A stretch of DNA of 19,403 nt from CAZKUB01 sp964592335 (GCA_964592335.1 CAZQEU010000025.1:1-19403); one strand, 5' to 3'. Numbered from the stretch's first letter, positions 1-6,155 are shown. Numbers and translations: made by a program. Notes: generated by a model from the letters alone, not told the origin.

Positions 1-69
1 GTAGATACAAAAATTGAATTATATTTGGAAATAGCAAAGGATATTGCTAATAAGTATTATAATGAATAA
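1..69 (+). CDS. C-terminal end of an unidentified protein (5' truncated)
   Basis: Frame 1 is open from the first base and ends at TAA 67-69, giving 22 residues that finish IAKDIANKYYNE. The charged, helix-like tail looks like the end of a real protein, but no family can be named from so little. It would run in the same direction as trkA, separated by over 400 bp. The start lies outside the window, and the open frame could be chance in such AT-rich DNA. Confidence 0.45.
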   Translation, partial: VDTKIELYLEIAKDIANKYYNE

Positions 70-155
70 TATATTATATCTAATATTATGCTTGGTTCAT
101 AACATAAATCCATATTTTAGTCAGGTTTTTCAAAAAATTGCGACTAATATAAACC

Positions 156-176
156 ATGATAGAGTTTATCTATCAT
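156..176 (+). repeat. Inverted repeat (8-bp arms), possible 3' hairpin
   Basis: ATGATAGA at 156-163 and TCTATCAT at 169-176 are exact reverse complements around the loop GTTTA, followed by TTTT. The stem is AT-rich and weak. It could be a 3' end signal for the truncated upstream gene or a protein-binding dyad. Confidence 0.4.
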
Positions 177-259
177 TTTAATGTAAGTGCTATGACAATT
201 GTTAACATTGAAATATGACATTATTTATCATGATTTTTAGCATTTAAATACAAACAATA

Positions 260-291
260 ATAAATTAAGTTTATTACTTAACTTAATTTAT
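260..291. repeat. Perfect 12-bp inverted repeat, AT-only except the arm G/C
   Basis: Bases 260-271 and 280-291 are exact reverse complements (core TAAATTAAGT and ACTTAATTTA) with an 8-nt loop. A dyad of this length is unlikely by chance, although low complexity weakens the argument. It could extrude as a hairpin or bind a dimeric regulator. No gene adjoins it directly. Confidence 0.4.
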
Positions 292-403
292 AAAATATAT
301 ATTCATGCTTAAATTCAAGTATTTAATTATATTCATTATGAAAAATAAATTAAATGTTAATTGCTAGTCATTATAAATTAACTTATTTGCTTAACAATCA
401 TAC

Positions 404-413
404 TTTTTATATG
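404..413 (+). promoter_or_regulatory. Probable TATA box for trkA
   Basis: TTTTTATATG matches the archaeal TATA pattern and predicts transcription from about position 435, giving a leader of roughly 68 nt. A weaker alternative, TTTTAATAA at about 438-446, would start transcription near 468, inside the inverted repeat at 458-484. Confidence 0.45.
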
Positions 414-457
414 ATAAATAGTTAAATCAATCAAAAGTTTTAATAACGGCAAAAAAT

Positions 458-484
458 TTACCAAGCTAAACCCAAAGTTGGTAA
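458..484. promoter_or_regulatory. Inverted repeat TTACCAA-N13-TTGGTAA before trkA
   Basis: The 7-bp arms at 458-464 and 478-484 are exact reverse complements with a 13-nt spacer. The centre-to-centre distance is 20 bp, about two helical turns, as for a dimeric regulator. The element ends 6 nt before the Shine-Dalgarno AGGTG (491-495), so it could also act as a leader hairpin close to the ribosome site. Confidence 0.4.
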
Positions 485-502
485 TTGGATAGGTGCACAA
501 AG

Positions 503-1156
503 ATGTACATAGTAATCATTGGAGCCGGCGGCATTGGAAAACGTCTTACAGAAGTTGCTCTTAAAGACGGTAATCACAATGTTATAGTAATAGATAAGGA
601 TCAAACAGCTTGTGAAGAAATAGCTAGAAAATATGATGCAGTAGCTATAAATGCAGATGCAACACAAGAAGAAACACTTGATGAATCAGAAGTAAAAAAA
701 GCCGATGTGCTTGTTGCAACCACTGATGATGATGCAACTAATCTTATGGTTATTTCTCTTGCAAAAAACAAGGGAGTGAAAAACCTTGTATCAGTAGTGA
801 ATCAAGAAGAAAGCAAGCCTATGTACATGGAAAAAGAAGTTAGGATGATTAAAAGCCCAAATATTGTAATGGCTGAGCAACTCTACAAATCAATAAAACA
901 TCCTAATGTAGAAGAATATATGAACGTAGGCAAACACGCAGAAATCTTTCGTGTTCCCATACCTGAAAAATCAAGGCATTCTGGTAAAACCATTAAAAAA
1001 CTTGGTCTTCCTAAAAAAAGTTTGATTGTCGCAATTGAACGTGATCATAAATTCATTATTCCAACTGATAATGTACAGCTTTTCTCAGGTGATAGAGTAA
1101 CGGTTTTGGCTCATAAAGATCAGGTTGACAAAGTAGCAGCTCTCTTCTCAGGATAA
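503..1156 (+). CDS. trkA: TrkA-type potassium uptake regulator (RCK_N + RCK_C)
   Basis: This is a cytoplasmic regulatory subunit of Trk/Ktr-type potassium transporters or RCK-gated channels; it binds NAD(H) or other nucleotides and sets transport activity. The N-terminal Rossmann domain begins MYIVIIGAGGIGKRL, with the GxGxxG turn at residues 7-12 and the ribose-binding acidic residue Asp31 after strand two. The RCK_C (TrkA_C) domain covers about residues 140-217, ending in the GDRVTVLA strand. At 217 aa it has the usual single-RCK archaeal length. I chose the ATG at 503 because AGGTG lies 7 nt before it; the frame extends upstream to a TTG at 485 with no ribosome site. No transporter (TrkH) gene is in the window, so its membrane partner is encoded elsewhere. 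An inverted repeat sits in its leader. Confidence 0.93.
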   Translation: MYIVIIGAGGIGKRLTEVALKDGNHNVIVIDKDQTACEEIARKYDAVAINADATQEETLDESEVKKADVLVATTDDDATNLMVISLAKNKGVKNLVSVVNQEESKPMYMEKEVRMIKSPNIVMAEQLYKSIKHPNVEEYMNVGKHAEIFRVPIPEKSRHSGKTIKKLGLPKKSLIVAIERDHKFIIPTDNVQLFSGDRVTVLAHKDQVDKVAALFSG

Positions 1157-1180
1157 AAAACATTTAATTTACGTAAATTA

Positions 1181-1188
1181 TTTATAAA
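1181..1188 (+). promoter_or_regulatory. TATA box for psmB
   Basis: TTTATAAA lies 24 bp past the trkA stop and predicts a start near 1210, leaving a leader of about 30 nt that contains GAGGAG before the ATG at 1241. psmB therefore probably has its own promoter rather than depending on trkA. Confidence 0.55.
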
Positions 1189-1240
1189 GGTTGTATCATT
1201 CTAACCCTAAGAGTTTTACCCAAGTTTTTGAGGAGTTATT

Positions 1241-1885
1241 ATGGAAAATCAAAAGTTAACTAAAACAGGAACAACTACACTAGGCATAGTATGTAAAGAA
1301 GGCGTTGTAATCGCAACAGAAACCCGTGCTACAATGGGTCATTTGATTGCACATAAAGAAACAAAGAAACTATACAAAATAGATGATCACTTAGCACTAG
1401 CAACAGCTGGTCTTGTAGGTGACCTGCAGGTTCTTGCCAGATATCTTACAGCAGAAGCTAATCTCTACAGGTTAAAACGTGATTCTAAAATACCAGTTGA
1501 AAGCGCAGCTACTCTTATGTCAAATATCATGAACCAGAGGAAATTTATGCCATATTATGTACAATTAATACTAGGTGGTTTTGACAGTGATGGAGGTCAT
1601 GTTTATTCACTTGATGCAGCTGGTGGTGCAATACCTGATAAATACACATCAGGTGGATCTGGATCACCGTATGTATTTGGTGTTTTAGAAGACTTATATA
1701 AAGATGATTTAACAGTTGATGAAGGAATTGATATGGCGATAAGAGCAATTGGAGCAGCAAAAAAACGTGACTCTGCTTCAGGAGGAATGACAAATATCGC
1801 TGTTATCTCAAAAGATGGTTTTAAACCAATCTCCCAGGATGAAGTTAAAAAAAGATTGGAAAAAATAGAAAAAACAAATCAATAA
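1241..1885 (+). CDS. psmB: Archaeal 20S proteasome beta subunit
   Basis: This is the catalytic N-terminal-nucleophile peptidase subunit of the 20S proteasome, working in the cytoplasm with alpha rings and the PAN or Cdc48 ATPase. The short propeptide MENQKLTKTG is followed by TTTLGIV, so autocleavage would expose Thr11 as mature Thr1. Glu27 (mature 17) and Lys43 (mature 33) occupy the known catalytic positions, and the GSGSPY segment near residue 139 matches the conserved SGS loop. The 214-aa length is typical. GAGGAG at 1230-1235 fits the ATG at 1241. The alpha subunit is not in this window. A termination factor gene follows after 106 bp, a neighbourhood that I recall from other euryarchaea. 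Confidence 0.97.
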   Translation: MENQKLTKTGTTTLGIVCKEGVVIATETRATMGHLIAHKETKKLYKIDDHLALATAGLVGDLQVLARYLTAEANLYRLKRDSKIPVESAATLMSNIMNQRKFMPYYVQLILGGFDSDGGHVYSLDAAGGAIPDKYTSGGSGSPYVFGVLEDLYKDDLTVDEGIDMAIRAIGAAKKRDSASGGMTNIAVISKDGFKPISQDEVKKRLEKIEKTNQ

Positions 1886-1991
1886 AAAAAAATCTCTAAT
1901 TTATTTATTATCTCTTTGATTTAAAATTATCAAACTATTAGATTTAATTTAGACAAAATATATTAATAAAAAATATTTGAAGGTGGCAGAT

Positions 1992-3902
1992 TTGCCTGTA
2001 GACGATGTTTTAAGAGAAATTAAAGGAAAAGTACGAGCAGTTATCCCGCCGAGTATCGATGTCTCAGATGTCGAGTTTGAAGGAGCATTAGTTGTAGTTT
2101 ATACCAAAGATCCTGATAAATTCGCAAAAAATGATGATTTGGTAAAACAACTTGCTAAAATGCTTCAGAAACGTATAGTTGTAAGACCTGATCCATCTGT
2201 TATTACTGATATTGATACTGCTGAGAAGAAAATAAGAAGGATTATTCCAAAGGATGCAGAGGTTACAAACATTTATTTTTTACCTGATGTAGGAGAGGTC
2301 ACCGTTGAGGCGGTAAAACCTGGTGTTGCTATTGGTAAACAGGGTTCTTTGTTAAATGAGATACGTAAACAAATTAATTGGACTCCAAGAATCATTCGTA
2401 CCCCGCCTATTCAATCTAAAACAGTTAAGGAAATCCGCGGTTATTTGCGTTCTATGAGTGAGGAGCGCAAAGAAATCCTAAGGAAAGTCGGTCGTAGGCT
2501 GCATCGTGGTGTTTCAGATGGTGAAAAATTTATTAGAGTCACTGCTCTTGGTGGTTTTAGACAAGTAGGACGGTCTTGTAGTCTTCTTCATACACCAGAT
2601 AGTAAGATTATGATTGATTGTGGTGTTGATGTATCATCTGATAATTCTACACCGTATCTACATTTACCTGAGGTTCTTCCTTTTGAAAATCTTGATGCAG
2701 TAGTACTTACTCATGCTCATCTTGATCATAGTGGTCTTATCCCGCTTCTTTATAAGTATGGTTTTGACGGTCCTGTTTATTGTACTCCGCCTACTCGTGA
2801 TATGAGTACTCTTCTTCAAATGGATTATTTAAAGGTAGCAGCAGCTGATGCTAAAAAAATACCTTATTCTGCAGAAAACATTCGCGATACGATCAAACAT
2901 TGTATCGCAATGGGTTATGGCGATACAACAGATATTACTCCTGATGTACGTCTTACTTTTCATAATGCAGGGCACATACTTGGATCTGCAATTGCTCATT
3001 TTCATGTTGGTGAAGGGCTTTATAACATTGCATTTAGTGGAGATATAAAATATGAGCGTACATGGCTTTTTAACCCTGCTATAAACCGTTTTCCAAGGCT
3101 TGAAGCAATCTTTTTGGAATCAACATATGGTGGCAGAGAGGATTTTCAGCCATCACGTAAAGAAGCAACAGAGCGACTTAGTGATATAATACAGAGTACT
3201 CTTAAAAGAAAAGGAAAACTATTGGTCCCTGTTTTTGCAGTGGGTCGTTCTCAAGAAGTAATGATTGTTCTTGAAAACCTGGTTCGTACTAAAAAGATAC
3301 CTAAGATAAATGTGTATCTTGATGGCATGATATGGGAGGCAACAGCGATACATACTGCTTATCCTGAATATTTGAATAATAAACTTCGCTCTCAGGTATT
3401 TCAAAAGGGTGAAAACCCTCTTCTCTCTGATATCTTCAAACGTGTCGATGGTCATGAGATGAGAAAAAAGATAATAAATGATCATCCAAAGAGTTGTGTA
3501 GTACTTGCCACAAGTGGTATGATGAATGGCGGTCCTGTTATGGAGTATTTCAAGGAATGGGCTTCTGATAAAAAGAACACTATTGCTTTTGTTGGTTATC
3601 AGGCAGAAGGCACAATTGGTAAACGTATTCAAAAAGGATGGGAGGAAATACCTCTCAATACTGGTGGAGAAGTAATAAACATTAAGATGAAAATGAATGT
3701 TGAGACTTGTGATGGTTTCAGTGGTCACAGTGATAGAAAACAACTTATGAACTTTGTAAATAATATGAGCCCCAGACCTGAAAGAATAATTTTTGGACAT
3801 GGTGAAGAAAGTAAATGTCTGGATATAGCCAGTGCCATTCACAGACGATATAATATTAGCACAAATGCTATGAGTAACCTTGAAACAGTACGTTTCAGAT
3901 AA
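1992..3902 (+). CDS. aCPSF1/FttA: KH-metallo-beta-lactamase-beta-CASP transcription termination factor
   Basis: This is the archaeal CPSF73-like ribonuclease that cleaves nascent RNA at U-rich sites and terminates transcription. Two KH-type domains fill about residues 1-145 (GVAIGKQGSLLNEI is the second KH loop). The metallo-beta-lactamase core follows: Asp209 in MIDCGVD, H241-A-H-L-D-H246, His328 in GHILGSA and Asp351 in FSGDIKY. The beta-CASP region includes ATSGMMNGGP, His579 in DGFSGHSD and His603 in FGHGEES. All metal ligands are present, so it should be active. The first ATG is far inside, so a non-ATG start is required. AAGGTGG at 1980-1986 sits 5 nt before TTG 1992 and gives 636 aa, the usual family length. 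TTG 1977 or GTG 1983 would add 3-5 residues. Confidence 0.95.
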   Translation: MPVDDVLREIKGKVRAVIPPSIDVSDVEFEGALVVVYTKDPDKFAKNDDLVKQLAKMLQKRIVVRPDPSVITDIDTAEKKIRRIIPKDAEVTNIYFLPDVGEVTVEAVKPGVAIGKQGSLLNEIRKQINWTPRIIRTPPIQSKTVKEIRGYLRSMSEERKEILRKVGRRLHRGVSDGEKFIRVTALGGFRQVGRSCSLLHTPDSKIMIDCGVDVSSDNSTPYLHLPEVLPFENLDAVVLTHAHLDHSGLIPLLYKYGFDGPVYCTPPTRDMSTLLQMDYLKVAAADAKKIPYSAENIRDTIKHCIAMGYGDTTDITPDVRLTFHNAGHILGSAIAHFHVGEGLYNIAFSGDIKYERTWLFNPAINRFPRLEAIFLESTYGGREDFQPSRKEATERLSDIIQSTLKRKGKLLVPVFAVGRSQEVMIVLENLVRTKKIPKINVYLDGMIWEATAIHTAYPEYLNNKLRSQVFQKGENPLLSDIFKRVDGHEMRKKIINDHPKSCVVLATSGMMNGGPVMEYFKEWASDKKNTIAFVGYQAEGTIGKRIQKGWEEIPLNTGGEVINIKMKMNVETCDGFSGHSDRKQLMNFVNNMSPRPERIIFGHGEESKCLDIASAIHRRYNISTNAMSNLETVRFR

Positions 3903-3941
3903 AAAAAAAGATAAAAAAATTATTCTTTTTTTGTTTTTTGA
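3901..3941. terminator. Bidirectional T-tract terminator between convergent genes
   Basis: aCPSF1 and the minus-strand TrmB-like gene end 17 bp apart. The plus strand has two T-runs at about 3926-3940, inside the 3' end of the opposing gene. The minus strand has two T-runs across 3901-3919. Each gene thus runs into a U-rich tract typical of archaeal termination sites, and no stable hairpin is needed. Confidence 0.5.
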
Positions 3942-4840
3942 GCGGGTGTCTTCTGAAGTGGTTTTGCTATATCCCAGAGGTTATTAAATCTTTCATCAAG
4001 TAGATGAATATCCTCAACATCGACATAAGCAGTTCCAATGTATGATGGTTCATGGCTTTTTTCAGGAAGTATTTTAATACCATTTACAGCGATTTCTTTA
4101 CCATATACAAAGTTTCTCATAGTACCGCTTACATCCTCATTGAAAAATCTTATCTCTAAGTTGTCACCGTATACTTCTTTTAGTTTGTTTATTTCACCCA
4201 TATTTTTTGCATTATCAATAATTAGCTGTATTTTCATATCAAGCTCAAGGAATTTTTTGAAATATTTTACAAATGGTTCTTCAAAGAATCTTTCTCCTCC
4301 AACCTGCATTTTAAGAGCATTCTTGTTTTCAATGCAGTTGTTTAAAACATTATAAAGAATCCATTTACCACTATACTGAAGTGTAACATTTCCATTGCGT
4401 TTTAGTTTAACACCATATTTCTCAAAGTTTTTACTATAAAAATCCCCATAACTTCCTAGTCTATGTTCTATAACATTGAAGGTATCCTCTGCAATTACTT
4501 GTTTAAGATCATTTTTAATATCTTCCCATACAGCTCTTGGATGTGCAGGAAGATAGCTTTCACGGCCGAAATCCTCATCTGAATCATTTGAAAACAGGAC
4601 CTTTGCAATCAGCCCATTTTTAAGAAGTGATGCACGACCTGTTTCAAGAGGCCTTCTAGTCAAATTTGCTAGATTTTCAGCGATTTTTAAAAAATCAGAA
4701 AACTCTTTCGGACAATCCACAACAAGTATTGAGTAATAAACAGCTGCTTCTCGAGGACGAGATACTTTCATCCTCTCAAACATCATTTCAAAATCTTGAA
4801 TATAATCCAACTTAACATTGGATTTTAGCTCACATCCCAT
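3920..4840 (-). CDS. TrmB-like transcriptional regulator (wHTH + PLD-like sensor domain), tentative
   Basis: This is a soluble 306-aa protein that I can place only by pattern. Residues about 25-105 look like a winged helix: after a helical segment comes RASLLKNGLIAKVL, then a beta-wing leading to YLPAHPRAVWEDI, the same order as the TrmB recognition helix, wing and linker. The C-terminal half has the alternating pattern of the PLD-like sensor domain of TrmB-type regulators: KIQLIIDNAK, LEIRFFNE, IGTAYVDVEDI and a final helix FNNLWDIAKPL. If this is right, it senses a small molecule and controls nearby or sugar-related genes. I chose ATG 4840 because GGTGA lies 5 nt before it; ATG 4843 and GTG 4861 are alternatives. 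It lies convergent to aCPSF1. The family call is inference. Confidence 0.55.
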   Translation of the reverse strand: MGCELKSNVKLDYIQDFEMMFERMKVSRPREAAVYYSILVVDCPKEFSDFLKIAENLANLTRRPLETGRASLLKNGLIAKVLFSNDSDEDFGRESYLPAHPRAVWEDIKNDLKQVIAEDTFNVIEHRLGSYGDFYSKNFEKYGVKLKRNGNVTLQYSGKWILYNVLNNCIENKNALKMQVGGERFFEEPFVKYFKKFLELDMKIQLIIDNAKNMGEINKLKEVYGDNLEIRFFNEDVSGTMRNFVYGKEIAVNGIKILPEKSHEPSYIGTAYVDVEDIHLLDERFNNLWDIAKPLQKTPAQKTKKE

Positions 4841-4924
4841 CATATTCACCAATCCACACACATACTTTATTAATCAGTATTATCTACCGATACCTGCTTT
4901 CTAATCATCAAAAATGTATAGTTC

Positions 4925-4936
4925 TTTTATATATTT
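4925..4936 (-). promoter_or_regulatory. TATA box for the TrmB-like gene
   Basis: On the minus strand this reads AAATATATAAAA, a strong archaeal TATA box. It predicts transcription from about 4904, giving a leader near 64 nt. Confidence 0.45.
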
Positions 4937-4942
4937 TTTGGA

Positions 4943-4961
4943 TGCATATTTAACTGCATAT
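4943..4961. promoter_or_regulatory. Direct repeat TGCATAT (12-bp period) beside the TATA box
   Basis: TGCATAT occurs at 4943-4949 and again at 4955-4961, exactly 12 bp apart, immediately upstream (in the minus direction) of the TATA box of the TrmB-like gene. The position suits an activator or autoregulatory site, or a BRE-adjacent element. The motif is short and AT-rich, so chance is possible. Confidence 0.3.
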
Positions 4962-4998
4962 GTAATTACAGATAGGATATGATGAAAAATTAAAAAAA

Positions 4999-5262
4999 TT
5001 ATTTTTTTTGTATATTTTCCATTCCTTTGAAATATTTACGGCAATCTCTTTTTATAACAGCTATTTGCTGCTGTGGGATTTTATATGTATGTGTTATATA
5101 TTCTTGAGCAAAAATTAAACCATGGACAAATGCTCCAATATTATATTTTTTTTCTTTTCCCATCTGAAATATTTCATCTGCAATCTTTAAGGAATCCTCT
5201 ACAGTATAAGAAGTTTTATTTCCGTTTTTTTCTTTGTTGTCTTGTTCTTTCTTTTTAGCCAT
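4999..5262 (-). CDS. Small charged protein of unknown function (87 aa)
   Basis: I do not recognise this protein. The first 16 residues are lysine-rich and look disordered. Residues about 17-80 look helical, with the segments VEDSLKIADEIFQMGKE, GAFVHGLIFAQEYI and QIAVIKRDCRKYFKGM; no membrane segment, metal motif or signal peptide is seen. A strong TATA box at 5293-5306 points at ATG 5262 with a leader of only about 10 nt, which supports a real gene. It is followed 136 bp downstream by the TrmB-like gene, which has its own promoter. The high-lysine composition fits the rest of the genome. Confidence 0.6.
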   Translation of the reverse strand: MAKKKEQDNKEKNGNKTSYTVEDSLKIADEIFQMGKEKKYNIGAFVHGLIFAQEYITHTYKIPQQQIAVIKRDCRKYFKGMENIQKK

Positions 5263-5292
5263 GGAAAAACTGTATTGATTGAAACTATAAAT

Positions 5293-5306
5293 TTTTTTAT
5301 AAAAAA
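5293..5306. promoter_or_regulatory. Near-symmetrical TATA element between the 87-aa gene and the RNA candidate
   Basis: TTTTTTATAAAAAA is close to palindromic. Read on the minus strand it would start transcription near 5273, just before ATG 5262. Read on the plus strand it would start near 5326, at the beginning of the GC-rich island. It may serve one or both. Confidence 0.5.
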
Positions 5307-5325
5307 GTATTAGTATTGTTTTGAG

Positions 5326-5440
5326 AAAAGAGAAGGAGGGCCGGCCTCACACATAGGAGGGGATGGGATGCACTCTAAAAACTACCAGCCCGATTCCTTC
5401 CATTTCCTAGGATTGATTATGCATTTAAGTACGTTTTTCG
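5326..5440 (+). ncRNA. Candidate structured small RNA (GC-rich island), family unknown
   Basis: By my count bases 5335-5400 are about 58% GC, while the surrounding DNA is roughly 30%. The tRNA is the only other segment this GC-rich. No reading frame fits. On the plus strand a long-range stem can be drawn: 5332-5337 with 5395-5400 (GAAGGA/TCCTTC), 5338-5341 with 5388-5391 (GGGC/GCCC), and 5343-5344 with 5385-5386. An inner hairpin 5345-5348/5357-5360 (CCTC/GAGG) leaves an open region containing GGGATGGGATGC and an A-rich stretch. A TATA box lies about 26 bp before 5326, and a T5 run lies at 5434-5438. I see no SRP RNA, RNase P, 5S or C/D-box signature. The ends and strand are inferred. Confidence 0.45.
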
Positions 5441-5534
5441 CAGATACATATGTAAATAGGTATGTAGTTAAAATATAAAGTAAAATAATTAATAGTGTTG
5501 CGAAACAAAAATTATGAGAAAAAAGATATTGCTT

Positions 5535-5933
5535 TTATTCTTCAAGCGTTGATTTTACATATGCTTTTTTTAGAACAATGTTTATTCTATTTTCAAGGTC
5601 GTAGAAATCAAATGGTTTTTCAATGAAATCCATAGCAACTGACTGTCCAAATGTTTTTGTAAATTCATCTGTTTTTGCAGTTAAAAAAATGATTGGTATA
5701 TTATTTACTTTGTAATTTGCTTGTATTTTGTTTAAAACTTCCCATCCATCCATTCCTGGCATCATAATATCTAAAAGAATAAGATCTGGTTTTTCACCAT
5801 TATTCAACATTTTAAGACATTCTATACCATTTTCTGCACTTATAACATCAAAATCTTTTTTTGATTCTTTAAGAGCTTCTTTTATAGATAAAACGATGTG
5901 TGGTTCATCATCAACAATCATTATTTTTGTCAT
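5535..5933 (-). CDS. Single-domain response regulator (CheY-like receiver)
   Basis: This is a 132-aa stand-alone receiver domain. All phosphorylation residues are present: the acidic pair Asp8-Asp9, phospho-acceptor Asp55 in LILLDIMMPGMDG, switch Thr85 in FLTAKTD, and Lys106 in the EKPFD motif. No output domain follows, so it should act by protein contact or in a phosphorelay, like CheY or Spo0F. No histidine kinase, CheA or flagellar (archaellum) gene is in the window, so its partner is unknown. The ATG at 5933 gives a standard N-terminus (MTKIMIVDDE). Tandem TATA-like elements lie at 5991-6010, just past the tRNA, so it is probably transcribed alone. Confidence 0.92.
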   Translation of the reverse strand: MTKIMIVDDEPHIVLSIKEALKESKKDFDVISAENGIECLKMLNNGEKPDLILLDIMMPGMDGWEVLNKIQANYKVNNIPIIFLTAKTDEFTKTFGQSVAMDFIEKPFDFYDLENRINIVLKKAYVKSTLEE

Positions 5934-5990
5934 CTATTTACCATCCTTTTTTTCAAACATTGGTGTATTCTTTTTTACATTTATTCTTCT

Positions 5991-6010
5991 TTTATAAATA
6001 TTATATAAAG
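5991..6010 (-). promoter_or_regulatory. Tandem TATA boxes for the response regulator
   Basis: The minus strand reads CTTTATATAA followed directly by TATTTATAAA. Either would start transcription about 30-50 nt before ATG 5933. They also follow the tRNA closely, so its 3' end must form within about 30 nt. Confidence 0.4.
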
Positions 6011-6041
6011 GTTTCTTGTAAAAATGTCAAAAATAATTTAA

Positions 6042-6114
6042 CGCCGTCGGCCGGACTCGAACCGGCGGCCGCTCGGTTAACAGCCGAGTGCTCCACCAAC
6101 TGAGCTACGACGGC
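6042..6114 (-). tRNA. tRNA-Asn (anticodon GTT)
   Basis: The reverse complement folds as a complete 73-nt cloverleaf: acceptor GCCGTCG/CGACGGC, D-arm GCTC/GAGC with the AGTTGGT loop, anticodon arm CTCGG-CTGTTAA-CCGAG (GTT, Asn), a 5-nt variable loop, and T-arm GCCGG-TTCGAGT-CCGGC. The discriminator base is G and CCA is not encoded, so it is added by enzyme. No intron is present. It lies 60 bp downstream of the KH gene on the same strand. Confidence 0.98.
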
Positions 6115-6155
6115 ACAAAAAATACCTGAAGACTAGCAACACAGAATAACACAAT

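Larger units (their letters stand above)
70..402. other. Gene-free, very AT-rich intergenic region with two hairpins
   Basis: No convincing reading frame, tRNA or GC-rich RNA is visible here. The composition is well below the coding average in GC. Two perfect inverted repeats stand out: 156-163/169-176 (8-bp arms, 5-nt loop) and 260-271/280-291 (12-bp arms, 8-nt loop). A loosely similar AT-rich stretch recurs at 262-284 and 375-397. The first hairpin lies about 90 bp past the upstream stop codon and is followed by TTTT, so it may mark that gene's 3' end. The rest may simply be spacer and upstream promoter DNA for trkA. Confidence 0.5.

Noticed and set aside
485..502. Upstream TTG start for trkA, adding six residues
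   Set aside because: No ribosome site precedes it, it abuts the inverted repeat, and the Rossmann strand begins naturally at ATG 503.
3219..3842. 207-codon minus-strand frame inside aCPSF1
   Set aside because: It is a shadow of a strongly supported gene; its composition (Ile, Tyr, Phe, Thr, His rich) matches antisense translation and no domain is visible.
5360..5410. Resemblance to a tRNA-Pyl anticodon arm (ACTCTAAAA) followed by CCAGCCCGATTCC
   Set aside because: No T-arm (GTTCGA-type loop) or proper 7-bp acceptor/T-stem stacking can be formed, no Pyl genes are present, and the genes whose stop codons I checked end in TAA.
5326..5440. SRP RNA, RNase P RNA or 5S rRNA as identity of the GC island
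   Set aside because: Too short for the first two, and the conserved signatures of all three (SRP domain IV loop, RNase P CR-I, 5S core) are not visible.
5445..5454. Palindrome TACATATGTA and a shared CATATGTAA with 4957-4965
   Set aside because: Short AT-rich words; recurrence is expected by chance at this composition, and no gene start lies suitably close to 5445.
5900..6103. Plus-strand frame of 67 codons across the tRNA
   Set aside because: Its second half is the antisense of tRNA-Asn (the familiar SAGLEPAA-type artefact), and the first half overlaps the receiver start.
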